Shown here one piece after another: positions 24,560-36,033 of a stretch of 42,328 nt of DNA (within the stretch, counting starts at the first letter, position 1; each line of letters opens with the position of its first letter). The position numbers and the translations under genes were made by a program. The notes under the pieces are model-generated. The model worked only from the letters and a program-made list of their open reading frames with translations, had not been told where the DNA came from and made no database searches. Source of the stretch: Verrucomicrobiota bacterium (GTDB lineage: Bacteria > Verrucomicrobiota > Verrucomicrobiia > Limisphaerales > JADLHS01); NCBI GenBank assembly GCA_013140495.1, contig JABFSR010000003.1, positions 1-42,328 on the forward strand, read 5' to 3'.

Positions 24560-25330
24560 ATGAGCAAGAATCGCAAACACCGTCAATCACCGGTGAGTGC
24601 GCCCAGTTCCGCATCGCCGTCGGAAACAATTGTGCAACCGCCGGACAAGGGCGTTCGTCCTTCAGGTGGCGTTTTCTCGCGCAGTGTTCTGCTGCAACTG
24701 CTGGCCATCGTTGGGTTGAGTTGCGTGCTGGGTTTCACGTTCAACGCCGCGAGTCCGGTGGGAGTCAGGTTTGGTGAACCCACCATGGTGCCGGTTTCCA
24801 CAAATGTCACCGCAGCAGCAATCGCAATCCCGGTAACACTTGTTCAAACGAACCCGGCTGCCGCGCCATCGCCGCCGCTGCCATCAATCCAGCCCGTTGT
24901 GTCTCGGCCCGCTCCGATTTCCATTTCTCATACGGTTGCAAATCCTTTCGCCGCCGCCCCAATCACACAGACTGTGCAAACAAATCCCGCGCCGATTCAT
25001 TGGCCGGAAGCCAGGGAGCTCGTCGCCAAAGGTCGGGCGGTGCTGGCGGATGTTCGCCATGCGGCGATGTTCGACGCCGGCCACATTCCCGGCGCAATCT
25101 CGTTGCCGGAAACCAGTCCATCCGAGGAGTTCAAAATGTTCCTCAAAACACAGCCGACGAACCTCACGGTGATTGTTTATTGCAGCAGCACCAGTTGCTC
25201 GCAATCGGCGCGCGTGGCGATCCGGCTGGTGAATGAGTTCCGCTGGCCCTCGGTGCGTTACATGACGGGCGGCTATCTCGAATATCAACAGACGGAGCTC
25301 GCCAAACCTGCACCGGCTCCCACGCCATGA
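24560..25330 (+). CDS. Membrane-anchored rhodanese-like protein
   Basis: This 256-residue protein has a basic, Ser/Pro-rich N-terminus, one membrane helix (about 41-60, VLLQLLAIVGLSCVLGFT), a Pro/Ala/Thr-rich linker (about 75-145) and a rhodanese-like domain (about 150-245). The domain contains LADVRHAAMFDAGHIPGA and the presumed active-site loop VIVYCSSTSCSQS. The domain probably sits in the periplasm. It may move sulfur or act in thiol redox work. The stop overlaps the start of the MauE-like gene (ATGA), so the two form an operon. The ATG at 24560 was chosen because the upstream frame is antisense to the helicase gene. Confidence 0.85.
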   Translation: MSKNRKHRQSPVSAPSSASPSETIVQPPDKGVRPSGGVFSRSVLLQLLAIVGLSCVLGFTFNAASPVGVRFGEPTMVPVSTNVTAAAIAIPVTLVQTNPAAAPSPPLPSIQPVVSRPAPISISHTVANPFAAAPITQTVQTNPAPIHWPEARELVAKGRAVLADVRHAAMFDAGHIPGAISLPETSPSEEFKMFLKTQPTNLTVIVYCSSTSCSQSARVAIRLVNEFRWPSVRYMTGGYLEYQQTELAKPAPAPTP

Positions 25331-25815
25331 ACGCGCCATCCTCCAGGAATTTCCCCGATCTGCTGCGCTGGTTGCTCGCGGCCTTGATGCTCTGGGCGGC
25401 GGTCTCGAAGCTCGCCGACATCACTGAATTCCTGGGCTCGATCTACGCCTACCAATTGCCGTTGCCGCGATCATTGTTGCAGACGGTGGCGGTCGTGTTG
25501 CCGTGGGTGGAGTTGTTGTGCGGACTGCTTTTGCTGGCGGGGTTCTGGCGGCAAACCGCGCTGCTGATCGTGACCGGTCTGATGGTGATATTCGTGTTCG
25601 CCACGGGTCAGGCATGGGCACGCGGAATAGACATCTCGTGCGGCTGCTTCAATCTGGAGATGTTTGGGATACAGGCAAGGTTGCCGGGTCTGGCCCACTT
25701 TCTGGAATCGGTATCTTTCGCCTTCTTCCGCAATTTGGTCCTGGCCAATCTTGCTGGCTTCCTACTGCTGAGGGAAACGCATTCATCAACGGCGGCGCAG
25801 GCAATTCCCGATTAG
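25327..25815 (+). CDS. MauE/DoxX-like redox-associated membrane protein
   Basis: This 162-residue integral membrane protein has about four hydrophobic helices (LLRWLLAALMLWAAV; VLPWVELLCGLLLLAGF; LLIVTGLMVIFVF; FRNLVLANLAGFLLL) and a conserved GIDISCGCF motif with two Cys between helices. MauE-like proteins act in disulfide or quinone-linked redox processes at the inner membrane. The overlap with the rhodanese gene implies a joint role, for example supplying reducing power to an exported thiol protein; this is inference. Confidence 0.88.
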   Translation: MNAPSSRNFPDLLRWLLAALMLWAAVSKLADITEFLGSIYAYQLPLPRSLLQTVAVVLPWVELLCGLLLLAGFWRQTALLIVTGLMVIFVFATGQAWARGIDISCGCFNLEMFGIQARLPGLAHFLESVSFAFFRNLVLANLAGFLLLRETHSSTAAQAIPD

Positions 25816-25917
25816 CGATTGGTAATTACGCGCCTGTTACGGCGTGCCGTCGCTACCATCTTCGGAATTCATGTTCAAACTGTGACCAGAACGGGGGCGC
25901 GGAAATTGATTGCATGG

Positions 25918-27255
25918 TCAGATTGCGTCTTCACCTGTTTTCATCGCCTGCGATTCCTGCCATTCTTTCAGCCGTGTCATGTCCCGGCCCACGGTTCGCG
26001 ACGCGGCGTACAACACCACAGCGAGCACAAGGCACAGGATTGGGATGACATGCATTGCGCCGTGCAGGCCAATGGCCTTGAACTGTTCTGTCATGGCCGT
26101 CGCTCCGGCGGCGGACATCGCCCGACGCGCAAAGTAGTCGCTTAACATTCCCGTTCCCCAAGGGCCGAAGCTTCCACCCAGCACGTACATTGCGAAGAAG
26201 TAGATGGCCATTGCTGTGCCACGCAATCTGGGTTCAACAACATCCTGAATCGCCGCGTAAACGGACGAGTAATAGACGTAAACGAACGCCAATCCCGCTC
26301 CCATGAGCAACACGAATTGCGCGACCGCGCCGCCCGGCAGGCGCAACGCGAGATAGATGCAGGGAGCTGCCACCGCCATCGTCCCTGCGGACAAAAGCAA
26401 CCGCCCATTCGAGCGAGCACCACCAAAACGATCAGCCGCCCAGCCGCCAGCCAGAAGGCCGACAGCGCCGGAGACACCAAAAATCAGGGAGGCTGCGAAC
26501 GCAGCATCTTTGAGTTCGAGCGCGTGGTACCGCGCCAGCAGGGGAGTCATGAACGAACTTGCCGCCAGCATGTTGAAGTTGTGCAGTGCTCCCGAAACGA
26601 TGATCCAGAGCAGCGTCGGGATTCCGAGCACCACGAGATAAGGCGAGCCTGGCCGGTGCGCCGCGTCCACTCGGCCTTCACTGGAACCGTGTTTTGGCTC
26701 GGCCATGCAAAGTGCGAGGGCGGCAAGTATCAACCCCGGCACTGCGGCGACATAAAATGCCGTGCGCCACCCGTAGGCGTGTGCAATCCGGCCGCTGATC
26801 AGGAAACTGAGGAACATTCCCACCGGCAGACCGAGCATGAAAATGGAGAGCGCGCGGGATCGTTGCTTGGGCGGGTAGAGGTCGCCGATCAGCGAGTTGG
26901 CAGCCGGCGCACAACTGGCCTCGCCCACACCCACACCGAGTCGTGCGGCGAACAACGTCCAGAAGTTCTGCGCCATGCCGGACACAGCCGTCAGCAAACT
27001 CCAGAGGGCGCAACCGGCACCGAGCAGCCACTTGCGCGGACGCGTATCCGCCCAACGGCCAAAGGGCACACCCACGAAAGCGTACAGGATGGTGAATGCG
27101 GTGCCGAGCAGTCCCAGCGCTGAATCACTCAAGGCCCACTCCTTGCGAATTGGTTCGGCGACCGCCGCCAGGATCATGCGGTCATAGAAATTCATTGTGT
27201 TGATTCCGAACAGAACACAAAGGGCAAAAGCTCGCCTGCGGTTTTCGTTGGTCAT
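25918..27255 (-). CDS. MFS transporter (Spinster/sugar-phosphate-like branch)
   Basis: This 445-residue polytopic protein has about twelve hydrophobic segments. The loop-2 signature GVPFGRWADTRPRKWLL, the helix-5 GVGVGEASCAPAANSLIGD motif and the FGGARSNGRLLL loop are typical of the Spinster-like major facilitator group. It transports a small solute across the inner membrane; the substrate is not evident. The ATG at 27255 was chosen since the preceding in-frame residues are unlike a transporter. It lies downstream of the esterase/SMP-30 gene on the same strand, so uptake or release of a sugar or lactone product is possible. Confidence 0.9.
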   Translation of the reverse strand: MTNENRRRAFALCVLFGINTMNFYDRMILAAVAEPIRKEWALSDSALGLLGTAFTILYAFVGVPFGRWADTRPRKWLLGAGCALWSLLTAVSGMAQNFWTLFAARLGVGVGEASCAPAANSLIGDLYPPKQRSRALSIFMLGLPVGMFLSFLISGRIAHAYGWRTAFYVAAVPGLILAALALCMAEPKHGSSEGRVDAAHRPGSPYLVVLGIPTLLWIIVSGALHNFNMLAASSFMTPLLARYHALELKDAAFAASLIFGVSGAVGLLAGGWAADRFGGARSNGRLLLSAGTMAVAAPCIYLALRLPGGAVAQFVLLMGAGLAFVYVYYSSVYAAIQDVVEPRLRGTAMAIYFFAMYVLGGSFGPWGTGMLSDYFARRAMSAAGATAMTEQFKAIGLHGAMHVIPILCLVLAVVLYAASRTVGRDMTRLKEWQESQAMKTGEDAI

Positions 27256-27352
27256 GGGATTAAGCGTCGGGATGTTGGTGTCAGTAACAGTCGGAGTCAA
27301 GACTGCGACAGATAGCGACGTGTGTTCGCATGCAGAGCCCGCTGCGCTGGAT

Positions 27353-29110
27353 TCACAAACGGGGTGCTGTGGGTTTGATCGGAGCGGCGAACGACATCGC
27401 GCCCGAGACCTTGAGTCTGCGTTTGAAAACCTTGTCGCCGCATGTGCAGAACAGTGTGTCGAACTTTTCGCCGCCAAAGGTGAGATTCGATACGCGGCCG
27501 TTTGGAGTCGGCAAAATGCAGTTCACACGTCCAGCCTGGTCACACACCTGGATTCCCATTCGCGTGGCGACGTAGAGCCTTCCATCGCGGTCGCAGCGCA
27601 TGCCATCAGCGCCGCTGTCGTCTGCCGTGTCCGGCACGTGCAGATGAAAGTAACGCTGCTTGTTCGTCAGCGTACCGTCTGACAAGACCTGGTAGCTATA
27701 GACCCAGTGAGATCGCGCGTCGGCGACGTAAAGCAGCGATTGATCCGGCGAGAGTGTGATGCCATTTGGAAATTTCAAACCGGTAGAATCCACGAGGCGC
27801 TTTTCGCCACTGGCGGAAATGAACCACACATTTCCTGGCTTCATGTCACGAGAGAACGGCTCGGTCACAAACATCGAACCGTCGCGCCGCACCACGAGAT
27901 CGTTGCCTTGAATGTCAGTTACAAGAACGACGGTCGCCTTCGTCGCAGTATCGCAGACCACGACCTGGTTGCTGGCTGTGGCAATCATGTGGAGCTTCCC
28001 ATCCGGTCCGAAGGCCGCGCCATTGGCTTTCTTTGAGTCCGCAAGGAATTCCTCGACTTTGCCGTCTGGTGTGACCCTGAATGTTTTGCTCGTTGGAATG
28101 TCGCTGAAAAAAACTTCGCCTTGCGCGTTGGCAGCCGGACCTTCTGTAAATCTGTGACCGGATGAAACGATCTGCCAGTCCTCGCCGGGAATCAGGATGT
28201 CATGCAGAAACGGGTTTTTGCTCTCGCCTGCCTTCACTGTTTCCGGCCAGCCCTTCCAGAGAAATCGCATCGCGTCGGGGAAAATTGCCGTGGCCTGTTT
28301 GCCATCGTGACCGCCGCTGCCCCAGACGTGTTCGTGCTCATAACCTGCGAACGTGAACGCGCGTTCCATTTCCTGGTTCACCATCCACCAGTCACCGGCG
28401 TAGATGTTGAGGTCGTTCGTGCCGTCCTGCAGAAATACGCGGATGGGCTTGGGTTCAAACTTCCTGACGAGCGTCGGATAGTCATTGCCGCCGCGCAGCC
28501 CAACGTACGTGCCGATGGAACTGAACACTCGGCTGAACGCATCGGGCCGTTCCCATACCGCCGTGAACGCACAGATCGCGCCGCTGGACGCACCACCTAT
28601 GCAACGGTCGTTGCCGTTGGTCGAAAGCCGGACAGTGCGGCCATCGGCAGTCTTGAGTTTTTCAACGGCGGGAAAAATTTCTGTCAGAACAAATCGCGCG
28701 TAATCCGGTCCGAGTCCGTCGTATTCCAAGCTGCGGTTGAAACGATCCAACGAATTGGTGTCCGCTGCTTTTACAACGCCCGGCTTGATGAACACTCCGA
28801 TCAGCACCGGTATTTCTTTTCTGGCGATGAGGTTGTCAAACACTGTGGTCGCGTTGAAACCACCGCCGTCCTGCCCCACGTACACGCACGCCGGAGTCGT
28901 CGCATCGTACTGTCGCGGCAAATAGACCGAGACCTCGCGTGTTGTGCCGGGGAAAATATTCGATTGATCAAAGGTGAATTTTTGCAACTCACCCTGTTGC
29001 ACGCCCGCCTGTGGTTTGGAATCTTCGGTGAGTGGATAATCCGTCTGCGCAAAAACAGTGATGGCGAGCGAGCCACACAATAGCGCAAGGCAACAGGAAT
29101 TGTTGATCAT
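27353..29110 (-). CDS. Secreted esterase / SMP-30 gluconolactonase fusion
   Basis: This roughly 585-residue exported protein has a signal peptide (about 1-21, ending VFAQ). An alpha/beta-hydrolase esterase domain of the enterochelin/feruloyl-esterase type follows (about 40-290), with a GASSG nucleophile elbow at S175 and EHVWGSGGHDG near the catalytic His. The C-terminal SMP-30/gluconolactonase beta-propeller (about 310-580) has GHRFTEGPAANAQGEVFFSD and LKFPNGITLSPDQSLLYVAD. The fusion suggests release and ring opening of sugar esters or lactones from plant material. The start at 29110 or 29128 is open. It is followed by the MFS gene on the same strand. Confidence 0.88.
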   Translation of the reverse strand: MINNSCCLALLCGSLAITVFAQTDYPLTEDSKPQAGVQQGELQKFTFDQSNIFPGTTREVSVYLPRQYDATTPACVYVGQDGGGFNATTVFDNLIARKEIPVLIGVFIKPGVVKAADTNSLDRFNRSLEYDGLGPDYARFVLTEIFPAVEKLKTADGRTVRLSTNGNDRCIGGASSGAICAFTAVWERPDAFSRVFSSIGTYVGLRGGNDYPTLVRKFEPKPIRVFLQDGTNDLNIYAGDWWMVNQEMERAFTFAGYEHEHVWGSGGHDGKQATAIFPDAMRFLWKGWPETVKAGESKNPFLHDILIPGEDWQIVSSGHRFTEGPAANAQGEVFFSDIPTSKTFRVTPDGKVEEFLADSKKANGAAFGPDGKLHMIATASNQVVVCDTATKATVVLVTDIQGNDLVVRRDGSMFVTEPFSRDMKPGNVWFISASGEKRLVDSTGLKFPNGITLSPDQSLLYVADARSHWVYSYQVLSDGTLTNKQRYFHLHVPDTADDSGADGMRCDRDGRLYVATRMGIQVCDQAGRVNCILPTPNGRVSNLTFGGEKFDTLFCTCGDKVFKRRLKVSGAMSFAAPIKPTAPRL

Positions 29111-29120
29111 GCCAGTGATG

Positions 29121-29390
29121 CTAACCATCGCGCTGATGAATCGCAGTCAAAAATTCTGCTGCCATGCCGTTTCTTGGCTTTGTGCTCGGTGGGCCGCCAT
29201 GGTGCGCGGCGTAATACCACCACACCGCCAGGCCAATCACCACGAGGGCCGCGAGCACCAGAAGCATCTTCATCACAAACTTGGCGGCCCTGAAACCCAG
29301 GTAAAGCAAGACCAAAGCTGCGATCCCAATACCGACGGCGACGGGTTTGGTCGTGGCAAATGTCGCTAGAAGAATTGGAGTTGTTGCCAT
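29121..29390 (-). CDS. Small membrane protein
   Basis: This 89-residue protein has two hydrophobic helices (AVGIGIAALVLLYLGF and MLLVLAALVVIGLAVWWYY) separated by a short basic loop, and a polar C-terminus. No family recognised. It starts nine bases after the stop of thrS remnant E and ends ten bases before the likely start of the esterase gene. In the accretion model proposed here it may be the original downstream neighbour of thrS. Confidence 0.6.
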   Translation of the reverse strand: MATTPILLATFATTKPVAVGIGIAALVLLYLGFRAAKFVMKMLLVLAALVVIGLAVWWYYAAHHGGPPSTKPRNGMAAEFLTAIHQRDG

Positions 29391-29398
29391 AAATGTAA

Positions 29399-29490
29399 TT
29401 ACGCCCGCCGTTCTTTGATGCTCGCCAGAATCTCCGCGATGATTTTCGCCTTCGGCTTTGCGCATTGCAGGCCGCCGTCGTGGAGACAGG
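29399..29490 (-). pseudogene. thrS 3' remnant E (shortest, most diverged)
   Basis: The minus strand encodes CLHDGGLQCAKPKAKIIAEI then LASIKERRA and a TAA. It corresponds to about the last 30 residues of the full ThrRS (RLHHGGPQGAKPKAEVVADI... KERRA). It begins within a few bases of the stop codon of the GNAT gene on its right and keeps the native thrS end. Divergence is the highest of the five remnants. Confidence 0.85.
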
Positions 29491-29493
29491 CGT

Positions 29494-30075
29494 TCATGGC
29501 GATTGCCGTGAAAATTCTGTTCGCGTAACGGAGTATTTGACCGCGCGATGCTCCTCTCCGATGATCCAGTTGCCCAACGTAGCCCCCCCGTAATGAAATT
29601 CACGTTCGACTCTGAGGCCTGCCTTTTCCAAGACCCGACGTGAAGCTAGATTGACGGCCATGGTGTGGGCCGTGATTTTCTGATAACCCCAGTCGTCAAA
29701 CACCTTTTTAATCAACGCCCGCGAACCTTCGGTTGCCAGTCCGCGTCTCCATACGCTGCGTTTCAGGCGATAACCAAGATCCACTTCTTCCCGAGAAATC
29801 GCACCTGGTCGCAGATGGAACCAGCCCATGAATTCAGTGGTGTCGCGCAGATGTGCCGCCCAAAAACCTCGCGGAGGTGACTCCTTATAGTAGTCCAGAA
29901 AGCGGGGAATGATCACATCCTGAATCTGCGCCAGCGGCGTGGGCTGGCCATTGGAAATGAACCTCATCACCTCCGGATCGCTGTCGAGTTCAAACAGCAA
30001 TTGGGCGTCGTCGACACGGAACTGGCGGAAGTACATCCGCTCAGTTTCAAGAAGCGTAGTAACGCTCTCGGGCAC
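29494..30075 (-). CDS. GNAT-family N-acetyltransferase (RimJ/RimL type)
   Basis: This protein is about 193 residues from a GTG at 30075. It has the RimL-like N-terminus (TERMYFRQFRVDDAQLLFEL), DPEVMRFI, an acceptor-site region (RDTTEFMGWFHLRP), the acetyl-CoA loop region YRLKRSVWRRGLATEGSRAL, and NLASRRVLEKAGLRVEREF. It would acetylate an amine, perhaps a protein N-terminus or small molecule. It sits precisely between two thrS remnants: remnant D ends ten bases before its start, and remnant E begins a few bases after its stop. It is therefore one cargo unit. Confidence 0.9.
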   Translation of the reverse strand: MPESVTTLLETERMYFRQFRVDDAQLLFELDSDPEVMRFISNGQPTPLAQIQDVIIPRFLDYYKESPPRGFWAAHLRDTTEFMGWFHLRPGAISREEVDLGYRLKRSVWRRGLATEGSRALIKKVFDDWGYQKITAHTMAVNLASRRVLEKAGLRVEREFHYGGATLGNWIIGEEHRAVKYSVTRTEFSRQSP

Positions 30076-30084
30076 GAACGAAAC

Positions 30085-30288
30085 TTACGCCCGGCGCTCT
30101 TTGATTGCAGCCAAAATCTCCGCCGCAACTTCCCCCCCTTCGGCTTCGCGCCTTGCGGGCCACCGTGGTGGAGGCGCACTCTCGCCGCGCCGGCTTCCAT
30201 GTCGCGTCCGCCGATGACGCCAATGGTGTGGACTTTGGCGGTCTCTGCGCCGACGATCTTCTCTTTGATCGGGTCGGCGCGGAAATCG
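30085..30288 (-). pseudogene. thrS 3' remnant D (frameshifted)
   Basis: The minus strand encodes DFRADPIKEKIVGAETAKVH, TIGVIGGRDMEAGAARVRLH and HGGPQGAKPKGG. Then, after a frame break at a run of Cs near 30132-30138, it encodes VAAEILAAIKERRA and a stop. It matches about ThrRS residues 621-686. The substitutions relative to the full copy look like those between ThrRS proteins of different species rather than random decay. The GH53 stop lies about 30 bases to the right. Confidence 0.88.
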
Positions 30289-30319
30289 GTTTCGCAACGG
30301 GCTGGTTGGCGGAAGAAAT

Positions 30320-31627
30320 TCAGTTCGATTGCAATCGGTAAAACCGAGGTGACCCAGAATCCACTGGCAAGGTGACATTGAACGCGCCGCCTGTGCTTTG
30401 AATCGAATCGGGAACGGTTTGCCAGATCGAGGGAGGCGAGAGATTGGTAGCCGCCACGAGCGACATGCCCGCGCCGCTGAACGGCCATTCCAATCGGATG
30501 TCGCCGTCGTTCCGCGTGAAGCTCAGGATGGTTGGCGCGGCCAGTTGGCCCAGTGCCGTTGCCGCCGGCAAAACATTTCCGTCCGGGCCGAAAAGCGAGC
30601 GCCGATGGAACCCTGCGAGGTTGTAGCCGGACAATGCCTGGTATTCCGCCGCCCACCAAAAAATCCCCGCGCCCTTTCTGCCCGGCAAACCCCTCACCAC
30701 CTGCGCCAGCGCGACCAGATAATCCACCTGGCCGTTCGTGCTGGCGGTGAAACCCAGGAGGTTGGTGGAGTTGGAATATGGAAAGTCCGTCTCGGCCACG
30801 ATCACGGGTTTGTTGTAGCGCTGCACCGCGTTCGTCAGGCAGTTCCGCAAATCGTCCAGGCTGCCGTGCCAGAACGGATAATAACTCTGCCCGATCATGT
30901 CATAGGAAACGGCCTGCGCATTCAGGTGGTCGAAGAACCATTGGGTGGTCGCCCAATCACCGCCGCGATCAAGGTGGATGATGAACTTTGGCGGCGTTGC
31001 GCCCGCCGCGTCTTTCACGCCCTGGATTGCCGCCTTGATCAACGCGCCGAACTGCGACCATTGCGTCACGTTCTCATACGCCCCGCCCACCTGACCGTCC
31101 GTCCACAGCAACCCGCTCGTCGTCTCGTTGCCGATCTGCGCGTAATCCGGCAGCGCCCCAGCATCCCTGAGAGACGCGATGGTGTTACTGCAATAACTGC
31201 GAAGTTGCGGCGGCAACTGTACGAAGCTGAGATTCATCCATGCAGCGGGCTTCGTCTGATGTCCGGGATCCGCCCAAGTGTCCGAGAAGTGAAAATCCAG
31301 CATCAACTTGAGCCCGGCATTTTTCACGCGCACCGCTAGCGGCAAGGTGTAAGCCAGGTTGTTGGCGTAATTGTAGGGATCCGCCTGCGCCTGCGCCGCG
31401 CTGCTCGTATAGAGCCGCAGCCGCACGCAGTTGATGCCGCGATTCTTCAGGATCGTGACCGCGTCCTGCGTCTGGCCGTCCGCGCGGTAAACGATTCCGC
31501 GGTCCTCGAAGAACGCCAGGTGTGACAGGTCCGCTCCAGCAAGGAATTCCTGGGCCGCCGCCGCTGCTGCGAGCAACAATCCGGCGAGACTGCAAATGGT
31601 CGGTTTCCAGCGCATTGCGACCCGCAC
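30320..31627 (-). CDS. GH53 arabinogalactan endo-beta-1,4-galactanase
   Basis: This 435-residue secreted enzyme has a signal peptide (about 1-25, LAGLLLAAAAAAQ) and a GH53 TIM barrel starting FLAGADLSHLAFFEDRGIVY. E168 in QIGNE is the expected acid/base and E279 in VIVAETDFPY the expected nucleophile; FHFSDTWADPGHQ is also a family hallmark. A small C-terminal beta domain (about 360-435) follows. It cleaves beta-1,4-galactan of plant pectin outside the cytoplasm. An alternative ATG lies four codons in. It is flanked by thrS remnants C and D, so it is cargo of the array. Confidence 0.92.
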   Translation of the reverse strand: MRVAMRWKPTICSLAGLLLAAAAAAQEFLAGADLSHLAFFEDRGIVYRADGQTQDAVTILKNRGINCVRLRLYTSSAAQAQADPYNYANNLAYTLPLAVRVKNAGLKLMLDFHFSDTWADPGHQTKPAAWMNLSFVQLPPQLRSYCSNTIASLRDAGALPDYAQIGNETTSGLLWTDGQVGGAYENVTQWSQFGALIKAAIQGVKDAAGATPPKFIIHLDRGGDWATTQWFFDHLNAQAVSYDMIGQSYYPFWHGSLDDLRNCLTNAVQRYNKPVIVAETDFPYSNSTNLLGFTASTNGQVDYLVALAQVVRGLPGRKGAGIFWWAAEYQALSGYNLAGFHRRSLFGPDGNVLPAATALGQLAAPTILSFTRNDGDIRLEWPFSGAGMSLVAATNLSPPSIWQTVPDSIQSTGGAFNVTLPVDSGSPRFYRLQSN

Positions 31628-31678
31628 ACCGTATCGAAAACCAGGAGCGGCAACAAGAGCGGTAGTGTTCCTGCCAAC

Positions 31679-31964
31679 TCACGCCCGCCGCTCTTTGATG
31701 TTCGCCAGAATGTCGGCTATGACTTCCGCCTTGGGCTTTGCGTCTTGCGGGCCGCCGTGATGAAGACGCACGCTCACCGCGCCGGCTTCCATATCGCGAC
31801 CGCCGATGACCAGCATCGTGTGGACGCGCAATTGTTCCGCGTTGGAAATCTTCGCCTTGAACGGCGTCGCACTGAAATCCGAATCCACGTGCACCATGTT
31901 CACGCGCAATTCGGCCACGATGGGCTTGGCGTAATCAATCAGCGCTTCGTCGTCGTTGAGCGTG
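31679..31964 (-). pseudogene. thrS 3' remnant C
   Basis: The minus strand encodes TLNDDEALIDYAKPIVAELR and continues to IKERRA with a TGA at the native position, matching ThrRS residues 593-686 with few changes. By eye about nine in ten bases agree with the full gene, and most differences are silent. The open frame extends upstream to an ATG at 31999 with unrelated residues (MEIQKLRYVVDG). A translated fragment of about 106 residues is possible, but it lacks the catalytic core. Confidence 0.92.
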
Positions 31965-32116
31965 CCGTCGACCACGTAACGAAGCTTTTGTATTTCCATA
32001 GGTAATCCCTATCGTAGCCACAGGAAAAAAGTATTTCAACAATAGCCCCCGAACTGGTTCAATGAGGCGAAACGAAGCACGCAGTCGCCAAACAGACTGA
32101 AATGTAATTTAACTGA

Positions 32117-34309
<2,193 letters not shown>

Positions 34310-34350
34310 TCTCTGACCTTTCCAGAAAAGCAACGACCCGCAGGCATCAG

Positions 34351-34672
34351 CTTGCGGGCCGCCGTGGTGGAGGCGCCCGCTCACCGCGCCCGCTTCCATG
34401 TCGCGACCGCCGATGACCAGCATCGTGTGGACGCGCAATTGTTCCGCGTTGGAAATCTTCGCCTTGAACGGCGTCGCGCTGAAATCCGCATCCACGCGCA
34501 CCATGTTCGCGCGGAGTTCGGCCACGATGGGCTTGGCGTAGTTGATCAGCGCTTCGTCGTCGTTGAGCGTGATCACGCGCACCTGGTCCGGCGCGAGCCA
34601 GAGCGGGAAGTTGCCCGCGTAATGCTCGATGAGGAAGCCGATGAAGTGTTTGCGTGTGTCGCCGGAGACCAT
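34351..34672 (-). pseudogene. thrS remnant B (truncated at both ends)
   Basis: The minus strand encodes FIGFLIEHYAGNFPLWLAPD through VIGGRDMEAGAVSGRLHHGG and PQ, matching ThrRS residues 568-665 almost exactly. The last 21 residues are missing; the match ends 41 bases past the katG stop, at a small CCCGCA/TGCGGG hairpin. At the 5' side, MVSGDTRKH only loosely resembles ThrRS. The Fic stop codon touches this end. It is the one remnant lacking the native thrS terminus. Confidence 0.9.
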
Positions 34673-36022
34673 TCATTGCCGCGCCTGTTTTTCCAGCTTG
34701 CGGAGTCTCTGGGCCAAGTCGCCGGGCGCGATAAAAACCATTTGCCGCCCACGTTTCTTCCAATCGACGACTCCACGCTTTCGCAAATCCAGCAAATCCG
34801 TCCGAGCGGTTTGATAAACAACATTGTTACTTTTTTGATGGCTGGCGACCGTGTATTGCTGATGAGGATGCTTCAGAGCATGGCGAATCAGTTCAACCTG
34901 GCGATGGTTGAACAAGTCCAAAGCGCGGACATGCGACTCCATTTCGCGCACCTCTGCGGTTTTCCGGTCAATGTAAATGTGAAGCTCGTCAATCGCACGC
35001 CGGATGACCTTGGTTTGCGCGACTATAAAATAGGTTAGATCGTTGTCGTCCGTTTCCGTGTATAGAAACGAGCGCCCATACTTGATTGGCGCTTTCCTGA
35101 GAATGTTCGAGATCGAGATGAACTCGAACAGCCAGTAATCGTTATGCAGCATGGACCAGTAGAAGAGTGCCCGGGCCGTTCGCCCATTGCCGTCCCAAAA
35201 CGGGTGATCATATGCTAGCCAGAAATGCAGAATGATTGACCGGAGAACTGGGTGGACGAAGAAATTGGGAGATTTCGCGTTGGCAAAATCACACATTGCG
35301 TTTAGCCGACCCTCCAATTCCTGCGCTGGCGGCGGGTCGTGATAGACTACATCACTGAAATCATCACCTATTACCCGCTTTTCGTCCGCCCGCCGAAACC
35401 GTCCCGCCGCTGTAGGATCTTCGAGCGTTTTCTCTGTTACCAACCTATGAATATCGAAAACCATCTTTGGCGTCAGCGGTTCGTCTTTCAATTTCGTGAT
35501 TCGCTGCATTGTCACGAAATTGTTCATAATCATCTGCTCGCTGGTGTCTCGCGGCGGACGACCGCTGCGAATCATTTCCTTTGCCACCTCTCGCGTTGTG
35601 ACTGCACCTTCCAACTGGCTTGACGTAATCGCCTCCTCCATGAGTGAACGAATCAGGTAACGGTCGCGTGTTTGCGGATTGGTGATCGGCTCTGGAACTC
35701 CAATAGACCGTCCTGCACCAACGTCAATCGCGTGCAACTCCTTCTGCACAAGGTCGGGAATGCCGAAGCGAAAAGGTTCGCCTTCTTTGTCCTGCAAAGG
35801 AATTGACTTGAGCACGCCCATCCGTTGGAGCTTTGTGCCGAACCACCACTCTTCCAAGCTGAGACCTTCCGGCGGTTTCAACCGCTTTAATTTGTCCCAA
35901 TGCAAGTAGTGTTCAGAGGCACTCTGATGACGCGTCATTTCCAGTATGGCGTCAAACCGCTCTCCACTGGTCAGTTGGCGAACCAGTTCGGTGAACGGCG
36001 GCGGCTTTTGTGGAATTCTCAT
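34673..36022 (-). CDS. Fic-family AMP-transferase-like protein
   Basis: This 449-residue protein has the complete Fic motif HPFWDGNGRTAR (H273), so it should be catalytically competent for AMPylation or a related transfer. An N-terminal inhibitory motif SSQLEG (S134, E138) fits the (S/T)xxxE(G/N) helix that blocks ATP binding, making it a self-inhibited class II-like Fic. The C-terminal 70 residues (VELIRHALKHPHQQYTVASH; TARTDLLDLRKRGVVDW) look like a winged helix. A large imperfect palindrome lies just upstream. Its stop abuts thrS remnant B and its start follows remnant A by 125 bases. The composition is AT-richer than core genes. Confidence 0.92.
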   Translation of the reverse strand: MRIPQKPPPFTELVRQLTSGERFDAILEMTRHQSASEHYLHWDKLKRLKPPEGLSLEEWWFGTKLQRMGVLKSIPLQDKEGEPFRFGIPDLVQKELHAIDVGAGRSIGVPEPITNPQTRDRYLIRSLMEEAITSSQLEGAVTTREVAKEMIRSGRPPRDTSEQMIMNNFVTMQRITKLKDEPLTPKMVFDIHRLVTEKTLEDPTAAGRFRRADEKRVIGDDFSDVVYHDPPPAQELEGRLNAMCDFANAKSPNFFVHPVLRSIILHFWLAYDHPFWDGNGRTARALFYWSMLHNDYWLFEFISISNILRKAPIKYGRSFLYTETDDNDLTYFIVAQTKVIRRAIDELHIYIDRKTAEVREMESHVRALDLFNHRQVELIRHALKHPHQQYTVASHQKSNNVVYQTARTDLLDLRKRGVVDWKKRGRQMVFIAPGDLAQRLRKLEKQARQ

Positions 36023-36033
36023 GTTTTATCAGA